From assembly GCA_944385455.1 (NCBI GenBank), contig CALWXI010000084.1, positions 1 to 12,284 on the forward strand: 12,284 nt of DNA, in the 5' to 3' direction. A program made the translations under genes and the position numbers. This document shows positions 6,710-12,284 of this stretch, in pieces (the stretch's first letter is position 1; each line of letters opens with the position of its first letter). Origin of the DNA: an uncultured Oscillospiraceae bacterium. GTDB taxonomy: Bacteria; Bacillota; Clostridia; Oscillospirales; Oscillospiraceae. The notes under the pieces are model-generated. The model was not told where the DNA came from and did no database searches. It saw only the letters and a list, made by a program, of their open reading frames with translations.

Positions 6710-6780
6710 CCTTACCGTGATGAAGAAATTTTTTCAAAAGAGCCTGCCCGCTGGGCGGCTAGAACTGCCGCGGTCTCTGT

Positions 6781-6816
6781 GCGGACGGGGTAAAAGAGAC
6801 TTGCTTCCCCGTCCGC
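6781..6816. terminator. Hairpin right after the Bce-type permease gene
   Basis: GCGGACGGGG (6781-6790) and CCCCGTCCGC (6807-6816) form a perfect 10-bp stem with a 16-nt loop, directly beside the permease stop codon (complement of 6817-6819). No T tract follows on either strand. It may act with the hairpin at 6688-6709 to separate the two convergent operons or protect the 3' end. Confidence 0.45.
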
Positions 6817-8826
6817 TCAGGCCACGATCCGCCGGTAGGACCGGGCGGTCAGACCGTAGACCAGGGCGTAGACGGCGCAGAACACCGTAAAGGTCCCCGC
6901 CGTGCACACCGCGTAGCGGGCGGTGCTGGTCAGCTGGAACAACGCCAGCATCTTGGAGACCATGGGATAGGCCGCCGCCGTGTGGATGCCGGCGGTGACC
7001 AGGGGCAGGAAGAACACCAGCAGGATCTGGCTGTGGATGGAGCCGCGGACCTCCCGGTCCGTCATGCCCACCTGACGCAGGATGGTATAGCGCCGCTGGT
7101 CCTCGTACCCTTCGGAGATCTGCTTGTAGTAGATGATGAGGGCCGTGGCCAGCAAAAACAGCAGACCCAGAAAGACGCCCAGGAACAGGAACCCGCCGTA
7201 CATGGCATAGAGGTCGATGGCGTTGTCCTGCCGGCTGGTGACAGTATAGACGGACTCGTCCACATTGGTTTTCAGGATGTCCCAGGCCAGGTCCAGCTTC
7301 TCCTCATCGGTGCCGTCCAGATCCATCTGGATGCGGAAGGTCTCCCGCTGGACCCCCTGGTCGGAGAGGCAGAGAGAGGCGATCTCCTCCAGCGCCTGCC
7401 GGTCCGCCGCCACCAGCAGCAGTTCGGTGGATTCGCTGCCGCTGACGAGCGTGGAGCTGTTGTACGGCAGCCCCTGGTCCAGCCGTCCGGCCACCCGGAA
7501 GGGCTGGGCCCCGATATAGAAGGTGTCGGGCAGCTCCAGGCCCTGGGCGTAGGCCAGCACCTGGTCTGCCTCCAGCGCCGCCGTCTGGCCGGTCAGGCGG
7601 GCGTAATCCTCCGCTGTTATCAGATACACCGTCACATAGTCCCCCGGGGTGTCCTCCGGCCAGCCCAGGGTGTTGCCGCTGTAACTGGAGGACGCCCGGA
7701 CCTCGGTGTACCAGCTGAAGTGCTCCGCCGTCAAGCCGGAATCCGCCAGCAGCCTGTCGATCCACGTCAGGGTGGCCTCCGTCTCCTGCTGCCGCCGCTC
7801 CGGGGTCAGGGGGTCCAGGGGCTGATCCAGGTGGGTCAGATCCTGGCTGACCTGGATGTCATGGGGAAACATCTGGTCCAGCGTCTCCTCACAGCTGAGG
7901 TAGAGGGTGACGGTGGTGGACACGGTCACCAGCACCATGGTGGAGAGGATGCAGATGTTGGCAAGGCCCACGGCGTTTTGCTTCATCCGGTGCAGCAGCC
8001 CTGCCACGGCGGTGAAGTGCCGGGTCTGGTAGTAGTAGCCGGGATTGGCCCGCAGGGCCTTGAGGACCGCCACGGACCCGGCGGTGAACAGGCAGTAGGT
8101 GCCGATCATCACCAAGATCACCGCCAGGAAAAACAGGGCCAGGGCCTCGGTGGGATTCTGCACTTTCCAGGAGAGGAAATAGCCGCCTCCCAGGGTCAGA
8201 AGGCCGAAAACCACCAGCAGGCGCCGTGTTCTGGGCTCCCGCTCTCCCACGGAGTCGCTGCGGAGCAGCTCCACCGGTCGGGCCCGGCCGATGCGAAAGA
8301 GGTTGCACACCAGGGTCAGGGCGAAGAGAACGGCAAAGAGGGCGGCGGTGGACAGAATACCCGGCACGCTGACCTCAAAGCCGAACTCCGCCGGCAGCCG
8401 GGAGAGCTGGAGCAACAGCAGCAGCGTCAGCTTGCTGAAAAGGATGCCCGCGGCGATGCCGCCCAGGATAGAGGCCCCGGCGCAGTAGAGGGTTTCCCAC
8501 AGGCACAGCAGGGCGATGTGCCGCTTCTCCAGACCCAGGATGTTGTAGAGGCCCAGCTCCCGCTGCCGCCGCTTCATGACGAAGCTGTTGGCGTAAAGCA
8601 GCAGCACGATGGAAAACAGGGCCACCACGATGCACCCCAGGTACATCAGGCTCTGGAGATACCCGGCGCCCCTGACGGAGGCCACAATGTCGCTCTCCGT
8701 CAGGTAGCGGAGGATGTAGAACATGGCGGCGGTGCCGCCGCAGGAGAGCAGGTACGGCCCGTAGTACCGGCCGTTGCGCACCAGATTCACCAGGGCCAGC
8801 CGGGGGAAGAAGCCGGACTTACGCAT
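6817..8826 (-). CDS. BceB/VraE-type ABC transporter permease
   Basis: Membrane subunit of a peptide-antibiotic detoxification transporter. The 669-aa protein matches BceB-type permeases in length and layout: an N-terminal FtsX-like set of membrane segments (cytoplasmic MKRRQRELGLYNILGLEK after the second), further helices to about residue 310, a large extracellular domain of about 200 residues (about 311-515, from CEETLDQMFP to the segment before NAIDLYAMYGG), then three C-terminal helices with a second coupling loop (YEDQRRYTILRQVGMT). In this family the outer domain recognises the peptide or peptide-target complex and the permease also controls the partner kinase. The start ATG at 8826 overlaps the ATPase end by 8 nt, with GGGAGG (complement of 8835-8840) 8 nt upstream. 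The antibiotic specificity (bacitracin, nisin-like or other) cannot be read from the sequence. Confidence 0.9.
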   Translation of the reverse strand: MRKSGFFPRLALVNLVRNGRYYGPYLLSCGGTAAMFYILRYLTESDIVASVRGAGYLQSLMYLGCIVVALFSIVLLLYANSFVMKRRQRELGLYNILGLEKRHIALLCLWETLYCAGASILGGIAAGILFSKLTLLLLLQLSRLPAEFGFEVSVPGILSTAALFAVLFALTLVCNLFRIGRARPVELLRSDSVGEREPRTRRLLVVFGLLTLGGGYFLSWKVQNPTEALALFFLAVILVMIGTYCLFTAGSVAVLKALRANPGYYYQTRHFTAVAGLLHRMKQNAVGLANICILSTMVLVTVSTTVTLYLSCEETLDQMFPHDIQVSQDLTHLDQPLDPLTPERRQQETEATLTWIDRLLADSGLTAEHFSWYTEVRASSSYSGNTLGWPEDTPGDYVTVYLITAEDYARLTGQTAALEADQVLAYAQGLELPDTFYIGAQPFRVAGRLDQGLPYNSSTLVSGSESTELLLVAADRQALEEIASLCLSDQGVQRETFRIQMDLDGTDEEKLDLAWDILKTNVDESVYTVTSRQDNAIDLYAMYGGFLFLGVFLGLLFLLATALIIYYKQISEGYEDQRRYTILRQVGMTDREVRGSIHSQILLVFFLPLVTAGIHTAAAYPMVSKMLALFQLTSTARYAVCTAGTFTVFCAVYALVYGLTARSYRRIVA

Positions 8827-9586
8827 GGCCGCCGCCTCCCTCCGCCAGGACCGTCAGCGTGTCGGAGATGCGGCGGAACTGGCTCTCCCGGCTCTCGCCG
8901 CCCCGGTAGAGCTGGTGGTACACCTCCCCGTCCCGGAGAAACAGCACCCGCCCGGCGTGGCTGGCGGCCTTCACCGAGTGGGTCACCATCAGGATCGTCT
9001 GGCCCCCGGCGTTGATCTCGCCGAACAATTCCAGCAGGTTGTCCGAGGCCCGTGAGTCCAGGGCCCCGGTGGGCTCGTCCGCCAGGACGATCTGAGGGTC
9101 CGTGATGAGGGCACGGGCCACGGCGGCCCGCTGCTTCTGGCCGCCGGAGACCTCATAAGGGTACTTGGTGAGGATGTCGGAGATACCCAGCTGCTCCGCG
9201 ATGGGGGCGAGCTTTTTCCGCATGGTGGGGTAATCTTTTCCCGCCAGCACCAGGGGCAGAAAGATGTTGTCCTGGAGAGAGAAGGTGTCCAGCAAATTGA
9301 AGTCCTGGAACACGAAGCCCAGGTGGGACCGGCGGAAGGCCGCCAGGTCCCGCTCCCGGATGTCCGAGAGGGCCTTGCCGTTGAGGAACACCTCGCCGGA
9401 GGTGGGCCGGTCCAGGGCGGCCAGAATGTTCAACAGGGTGGTCTTGCCGGAGCCGGACTCGCCCATGATGGCCACGTACTCCCCCGGCTCCACGGAAAAA
9501 TTCACGTTGGACAGGGCCTGGACGGGATTGCCGCCGAAGCGGGTGGTGTAGATCTTTTGAAGATGCTGTACTTCCAGCAGTGCCAT
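8819..9586 (-). CDS. BceA/VraD-type ABC transporter ATP-binding protein
   Basis: ATPase subunit driving the adjoining permease. The 255-aa protein has Walker A GESGSGKT (42-49), Q-loop Q94 in VFQDFNLLDTFS, signature VSGGQKQR (146-153), Walker B with D170-E171 (LADEPTGALDS) and switch histidine H203 (MVTHS). FQDFNLLDTFS is typical of the Bce/MacB branch. The length agrees with BceA proteins. ATG at 9586 is preceded by AAGGAGG. It is transcribed with the permease from a promoter at about 9618-9644, separate from the regulator genes upstream, and the two reading frames overlap by 8 nt, which suggests translational coupling. Confidence 0.92.
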   Translation of the reverse strand: MALLEVQHLQKIYTTRFGGNPVQALSNVNFSVEPGEYVAIMGESGSGKTTLLNILAALDRPTSGEVFLNGKALSDIRERDLAAFRRSHLGFVFQDFNLLDTFSLQDNIFLPLVLAGKDYPTMRKKLAPIAEQLGISDILTKYPYEVSGGQKQRAAVARALITDPQIVLADEPTGALDSRASDNLLELFGEINAGGQTILMVTHSVKAASHAGRVLFLRDGEVYHQLYRGGESRESQFRRISDTLTVLAEGGGGHA

Positions 9587-9617
9587 AGAGAAATGCCTCC
9601 TTGCTTGGGATGATCTC

Positions 9618-9644
9618 AGTATAGCAGGGGAGCCGGGCTGTCAG
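9618..9644 (-). promoter_or_regulatory. Promoter of the Bce-type transporter genes
   Basis: On the minus strand TATACT (complement of 9618-9623) is a good -10, with CTGACA (complement of 9639-9644) as -35 at 15-bp spacing, slightly short. Transcription would start near 9611, leaving a leader of about 25 nt before the ATPase gene. The -35 lies inside the inverted repeat at 9629-9672. Confidence 0.5.
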
Positions 9645-9672
9645 CCATGGCTCTGGCTTACAGTCCGGCTCC
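9629..9672. repeat. 13-bp inverted repeat between the kinase and ATPase genes
   Basis: Bases 9629-9641 (GGAGCCGGGCTGT) pair with 9660-9672 (ACAGTCCGGCTCC) over 13 positions with one G-T pair; the loop holds the palindrome AGCCATGGCT (9643-9652). No T tract follows on either strand. A message reading through from the kinase gene would fold it, whereas one started at about 9611 would not contain it. Confidence 0.5.
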
Positions 9673-9692
9673 GTATCTTACAGTTTCGTAAG
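9657..9692 (-). promoter_or_regulatory. BceR-like operator: palindrome plus half-site
   Basis: CTTACAGTTTCGTAAG (9677-9692) is an inverted repeat with arms CTTAC and GTAAG. On the minus strand its core reads TTACG-AAAC-TGTAA, close to the BceR-type box I recall as TNACA-N4-TGTAA (one mismatch; to be checked). A second CTTACAG at 9657-9663 lies exactly 20 bp from the CTTACAG at 9677. Both lie upstream of the transporter promoter, where the regulator encoded at 10682-11356 would act. Confidence 0.55.
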
Positions 9693-9694
9693 GT

Positions 9695-10678
9695 TCACTC
9701 CATGATCCGCCGTTCCCGGCTCAAGTCCAATCGGGCGATGGTGCCCTGACCGGGCCGGGAGACGATGGTGAGATCGTGGCCCAGCTTCTCCGTTACCCGG
9801 CGGCAGAGATACAGCCCGATGCCGGTGGACTTCTGCCCGGTGCGGCCGTTGTAGCCGGTGAACCCCTTCTCAAAGATCCGGGGCAGGTCCTCCTCCCGGA
9901 TGCCGATGCCGGTGTCCGCGATGACCAGGGTCTCCCCGTCCCCGTAAATGCGGACGGCACCCCCGGCAGGGGTGTATTTCAGTGCGTTGGAGAGGAGCTG
10001 CTCCACCACAAATGAGAGCCACTTGCCGTCGGTCAGCACCGTGCGGCCCGTTTCCTGAAAGTCCAGCGTGATGCGCTTCAAAATGAACAGCCGGGCGAAC
10101 TTCCGCACCGCCTGGCGGATCAGGGCGTCCAGGTCTGTGTCGCAAAAGACGTAGTCGGTGGAGTCGCTGTCCAGCCGGAGATACCCCAGCACCATATCCA
10201 CGTACTGGCCGATCTTCAAAAGCTCCGCCTCCAGCGCCTCCCGGGGCGGCGGGTCCTCCTGGAGCAGCAGCCCGGCGGCGGCCATGGGGGTCTTGATCTG
10301 GTGGGCCCAGAGGGTGTAGTAGTCGGTCATGTCCTCCAGCTTGTCCCGCTCCCGGGCCAGGATGCGGGTCCGGTGGGCGGCCACCGCCGCCAGCAGGGCC
10401 TGGTAGTCCTCCTCCAGCAATCCATCGGCAGGGGGCAGGGGCAGCACCGGCTCCTCCGCCCGGTCCAGCAGACGCCGCAGCTCCCGGTGGCGGGCACGGA
10501 AACGCCGGAAGCCCAGGATGAACAGTACCGCGCCCAACACGAGACACAAAAGCGCCGCGTAGCCCACCGCCTCCACGGGAAGGTCATACAGGGAGAACAC
10601 TGCCGCGAACACAGCGGCAATCCCCGCCAGCAGCAACAGCAGCTTCCACTGCCGCCGCAGATATGCAAGCAGCTCCAT
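9695..10678 (-). CDS. BceS-type intramembrane-sensing histidine kinase
   Basis: Sensor kinase of the Bce-type module, 327 aa. Two membrane helices (about 13-30 and 36-56) are joined by only about five residues, so there is no outside sensing domain; in this family the kinase is controlled through contact with the transporter. H-box WAHQIKTP has an intact H126. The ATPase domain shows QLLSNALKYT (N-box), ADTGIGI (G1), FEKGFTG (F-box) and STGIGLYL (G2). The start at 10678 lies 3 nt after the response regulator's stop, so the two are co-transcribed and in regulator-then-kinase order. Unlike VanS in this window, every catalytic residue expected is present, which makes it the only apparently functional kinase here. 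Confidence 0.92.
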   Translation of the reverse strand: MELLAYLRRQWKLLLLLAGIAAVFAAVFSLYDLPVEAVGYAALLCLVLGAVLFILGFRRFRARHRELRRLLDRAEEPVLPLPPADGLLEEDYQALLAAVAAHRTRILARERDKLEDMTDYYTLWAHQIKTPMAAAGLLLQEDPPPREALEAELLKIGQYVDMVLGYLRLDSDSTDYVFCDTDLDALIRQAVRKFARLFILKRITLDFQETGRTVLTDGKWLSFVVEQLLSNALKYTPAGGAVRIYGDGETLVIADTGIGIREEDLPRIFEKGFTGYNGRTGQKSTGIGLYLCRRVTEKLGHDLTIVSRPGQGTIARLDLSRERRIME

Positions 10679-10681
10679 CCA

Positions 10682-11356
10682 TCAGTCCTCCACCAGATAG
10701 CCGGTCCCCTTGCGGGTGCGGATCAGGTCCGGCAGCCCCGCCGCTTCCAGCTTCCGCCGCAGGCGGCCCACGTTGACGGTGAGGGTGTTCTCATCCACGA
10801 AGCTGTCGGACTCCCACAGCCGGGTCATCAGCGCCTCCCGGCTGACGGTCTGGCCTTTGTGCTCCAGCAGCATCTGCAAAATGCGCAGCTCGTTCCGGGT
10901 CAGCTCCACCCGCTGCCCGTCCACCGTCAGCGTCCCGTCGGACACATTCAGCACCGCGCCGCCGCACTGGAGCAGCCGGGCGGCCGGGCCGAAATCATAG
11001 GCCCGGCGCAGCATGGCCTGGACCTTGGCGGAGAGGACCTGGAGGTCGAAGGGTTTGGAGAGCAGGTCGTCGCCGCCCAGCTGCATGGCCATGACGGTGT
11101 TGACGCTGTCCCCGGCGGAGGGCAGGAACAAAATCGGCACCTTGGAGATCTTGCGGATCTCCTGACACCAGTGGTAGCCGTTGAAAAAGGGCAGGGAGAT
11201 GTCCAGCAGCACCAGCTGGGGGTCGAATTCCGCGAACTCCTGGAGCACCCGGTCGAATTCCCGGGCGCAGCGGACCGCGTAGCCCCAGCTCTCCAGGTGC
11301 CGCGCCACGGCTCCAGCGATCACCCCGTCATCCTCCACCACAAAAATACGGTACAT
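10682..11356 (-). CDS. BceR-type OmpR-family response regulator
   Basis: DNA-binding regulator of 224 aa, expected to switch on the ATPase and permease genes. The receiver domain has D9-D10, phosphoacceptor D52 in LVLLDISLPFFNGYHWCQEIR, S80 and K101 (SKPF); the output winged helix begins near 125 and ends RTRKGTGYLVED. The MAMQLGGDDLLSKPFDLQVL stretch is typical of the BceR/VraR-like subgroup. The start at 11356 is chosen over in-frame upstream codons because AAGGAGG lies about 7 nt before it and the promoter at 11381-11409 lies further upstream. No autoregulatory repeat is obvious in its own promoter. Confidence 0.92.
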   Translation of the reverse strand: MYRIFVVEDDGVIAGAVARHLESWGYAVRCAREFDRVLQEFAEFDPQLVLLDISLPFFNGYHWCQEIRKISKVPILFLPSAGDSVNTVMAMQLGGDDLLSKPFDLQVLSAKVQAMLRRAYDFGPAARLLQCGGAVLNVSDGTLTVDGQRVELTRNELRILQMLLEHKGQTVSREALMTRLWESDSFVDENTLTVNVGRLRRKLEAAGLPDLIRTRKGTGYLVED

Positions 11357-11380
11357 ATCCCTACCTCCTTGACAGGAAAG

Positions 11381-11409
11381 AGCGTACCATCCCGCGGCAC
11401 GGTTGTCAA
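11381..11409 (-). promoter_or_regulatory. Promoter of the Bce-type regulator and kinase genes
   Basis: On the minus strand a perfect TTGACA (complement of 11404-11409) is followed after exactly 17 bp by TACGCT (complement of 11381-11386), preceded by TGG to give an extended -10. Transcription would start near 11374, about 18 nt before the regulator's ATG. It looks constitutive. Confidence 0.7.
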
Positions 11410-11496
11410 TGACGGCGGCTAGGGGGAAGCCGTGCTGTGCTTGTTCCCGCACAGGCGGCAACAAACGGGAATACGGCCCCCGCCATACACAAACCC

Positions 11497-11525
11497 TGTC
11501 CAAACGGGCGGCGGTATGGTATGAT
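11497..11525 (+). promoter_or_regulatory. Promoter of the truncated response-regulator gene
   Basis: TGGTATGAT (11517-11525) is an extended -10 close to consensus; the -35 position (about 11497-11502, TGTCCA) is weak. It is divergent from the regulator promoter at 11381-11409. It implies that the truncated gene downstream can still be transcribed. Confidence 0.5.
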
Positions 11526-11552
11526 ACAGAAAAACGAGCGGGAGGGAATGCG

Positions 11553-11813
11553 ATGATGCGGATTTTTTTGCTGGAGGACGACGCGGCCCTGGGCCGGGGC
11601 ATCGTCATGGCTCTGACGGGGCCGGAGGCATCCGTCACCTGCCGTTCCACCCTGGCCCAGGCCCGGGAGGTGCTGGCAGAGGAGCGGTTCGACCTGCTGA
11701 TTTTGGACATCAACCTTCCCGACGGCAGCGGTCTGGACCTGCTCCGGCAGCTGCGGACGGAGGGCAGCGCCGCCCAGCGCTATTCCGTGGTAGAGCGACT
11801 GCGGCAGGAGTGA
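11553..11813 (+). pseudogene. Truncated OmpR-type response regulator (receiver domain only, incomplete)
   Basis: The 86-aa product begins MMRIFLLEDD and shows the first part of a receiver domain: acidic pair D9-D10 and phosphoacceptor D52 in LLILDINLPDGSGLDLLRQLR. After about residue 68 similarity stops. The strand with the conserved Thr/Ser, the lysine and the whole DNA-binding domain are missing, and the tail is TEGSAAQRYSVVERLRQE before TGA, so the gene was cut near 11770 and joined to unrelated sequence. GGAGGG lies 6 nt before the ATG at 11553 (9 nt before an alternative at 11556) and an intact promoter is present, so the fragment may still be made. No partner kinase remains. The break lies about 190 bp from the tRNA junction, and I infer that it arose when the element end was rearranged. 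The tail RYSVVERLRQE could come from another gene, but I cannot assign it. Confidence 0.7.
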
Positions 11814-11894
11814 GGGGGATGGGAAACATCCAACGACCCATACCGCGACGCACGCGGATGAAAAATAGGGGAGAGGCGGGACCCCAAAAAGTTT

Positions 11895-11986
11895 CCTGAC
11901 CTGCTGATTTTTGCAAGAAAATGCCTTCAAGCCATTGCCCCGCAACGGCTTGCGGCCGGAATGGGTTTCGTAATCAGCAGGTCAGG
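11895..11986. repeat. 15-bp perfect inverted repeat, one arm inside the tRNA fragment
   Basis: CCTGACCTGCTGATT (11895-11909) is the exact reverse complement of AATCAGCAGGTCAGG (11972-11986). The right arm is the anticodon-stem to variable-loop segment of the tRNA fragment; the left arm is a stray inverted copy. Between them is a second hairpin, CCGCAA-CGGC-TTGCGG (11940-11955), flanked by CCATT/AATGG (11932-11936, 11960-11964), so the block can fold into a nested structure. A recombinase recognition site is one reading. Confidence 0.6.
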
Positions 11987-12011
11987 TGTTCGAGTCACCC
12001 CACTAGCTCCA
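11967..12011 (+). other. 3' half of a tRNA-Thr(CGU) gene: attachment-site junction of an integrative element
   Basis: The segment begins at an anticodon loop TTCGTAA (anticodon CGT) and continues through the 3' anticodon stem TCAGC, the variable loop, a T-arm GGTG-TTCGAGT-CACC, acceptor strand CACTAGC, discriminator T and an encoded CCA (12009-12011). The bases before 11967 do not supply the matching 5' anticodon stem, D-arm or 5' acceptor strand, so the gene is broken exactly at the anticodon loop. This is what tyrosine-integrase elements leave at the end away from the restored tRNA gene. The native-looking terminator that follows suggests that the chromosome lies to the right and the element to the left. 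No integrase is in the window. Confidence 0.75.
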
Positions 12012-12015
12012 TCAA

Positions 12016-12078
12016 GCCGCAACAATCTGAATCTCCTAGCCTGTACGCTTAGGGTATCAGAATGTTGCGGCCTTTTTT
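12016..12078 (+). terminator. Intrinsic terminator downstream of the tRNA fragment
   Basis: GCCGCAACA (12016-12024) pairs with TGTTGCGGC (12063-12071); after a 2-nt internal loop CTGA (12027-12030) pairs with TCAG (12057-12060). A run of six Ts follows at 12073-12078. It begins five bases after the CCA end and is best read as the original tRNA gene's terminator. Confidence 0.8.
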
Positions 12079-12284
12079 CCTTCAAAAATTGGCCTGATTT
12101 CCAATAGATCTCCTCAAGGTTTTTCAACCAACTGGGGGGACTCGAACAGCGGTTTTGATGGATTTAAGGCCAAACCGAATGGCAGCGCCCTTTTTGAAAG
12201 CAAAAAGGGCGCTATTTTTTTCAAAATTCTTATACAAATATTACGGCGCCGAATTGGTGGTTTCAGAGAATCACCGATCCGGCG
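12079..12284. other. AT-richer non-coding flank to the window end, with a strong terminator
   Basis: I see no gene in this stretch, which is lower in GC than the rest of the window. AGCGCCCTTTTTG (12184-12196) and CAAAAAGGGCGCT (12201-12213) form a perfect 13-bp stem with loop AAAG, followed by A and seven Ts (12215-12221): a strong plus-strand terminator. At 12128-12148 the minus strand reads TGTTCGAGTC then a C run, like a tRNA T-arm, but the stem does not pair and no tRNA can be built around it. Confidence 0.6.

Larger units (their letters stand above)
1..12011. mobile_element. Right-hand part of a putative integrative element or genomic island in tRNA-Thr
   Basis: The proposed boundary is the broken tRNA-Thr end at 11967-12011; the other end lies outside the window. 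Supporting signs are the anticodon-loop breakpoint, the stub gene of a type common on clostridial mobile elements at 1-46, the gene-poor hairpin region, and a cargo of two self-contained resistance modules. Against it, no integrase, relaxase or transfer gene is visible here, and base composition of the cargo genes is uniform. Treat as inference. Confidence 0.4.

Noticed and set aside
6982..9015. 677-codon plus-strand open frame antisense to the permease and ATPase genes
   Set aside because: Its Gln/Gly/His-rich composition is the antisense shadow of GC-rich genes; the minus-strand frame has clear ABC permease features.
11927..12127. Minus-strand open frame containing GVTRTPDLLITK
   Set aside because: This peptide is the well-known artefact of translating a tRNA 3' half in reverse. 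The frame covers the tRNA-Thr fragment and its terminator.
12128..12148. Possible second tRNA on the minus strand (TGTTCGAGTC followed by Cs)
   Set aside because: The T-stem does not pair, there is no CCA end, and no anticodon or D-arm can be found around it.

Overview
The window reads as GC-rich, gene-dense DNA from a Gram-positive anaerobe. The most likely source is a gut Clostridia member of the Oscillospiraceae type (Flavonifractor/Lawsonibacter-like). This is inferred from strong AGGAGG ribosome binding sites, TATAAT-like promoters, GC-rich third codon positions and the gene families present; no ribosomal marker is in view. It carries two cell-wall-antibiotic defence modules, and its right end bears the signature of an integrative element inserted in a tRNA-Thr gene.

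Layout. At 1-46 (minus) is the N-terminal stub of a small protein like those common on clostridial mobile elements. From about 60 to 780 there is no convincing gene, but several strong inverted repeats: a 12-bp hairpin at 354-381, a 7-bp hairpin at 397-412 and a 15-bp terminator-like hairpin at 644-675. From 843 to 6683 (plus) runs a compact vanG-type operon: vanR, vanS, vanG (D-Ala-D-Ser ligase), vanXY (D,D-peptidase) and vanT (membrane serine racemase). The only sizeable gap, between vanS and vanG, holds an 11-bp-period array of five direct repeats and a long hairpin that contains the likely vanG promoter. From 6817 to 11356 (minus, convergent) lies a Bce-type peptide-antibiotic detoxification module: response regulator, intramembrane-sensing kinase, ABC ATPase and large permease. 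A BceR-like box and a promoter separate regulators from transporter. At 11553-11813 (plus) is a truncated response-regulator gene. At 11967-12011 is the 3' half of a tRNA-Thr(CGU) gene broken at the anticodon loop and followed by a strong terminator, which reads as an attachment-site junction. The remainder to 12284 is lower in GC, has no gene and contains one more strong terminator.

How the genes work together. VanT makes D-Ser and VanG makes D-Ala-D-Ser, so peptidoglycan precursors end in D-Ser; VanXY removes the competing D-Ala-ended molecules. Bce-type transporters protect lipid II-cycle targets from peptide antibiotics and also act as the sensor for their own kinase.

Most notable observation. 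VanS lacks the phosphoacceptor histidine: the H-box reads ALDLKTP where the family has AHDIKTP (CTC where CAC is expected, 1996-1998), while the rest of the kinase looks intact and the H+4 threonine used for phosphatase activity is kept. This predicts a VanS that cannot autophosphorylate but may still dephosphorylate VanR, so control of this operon should differ from the textbook scheme.
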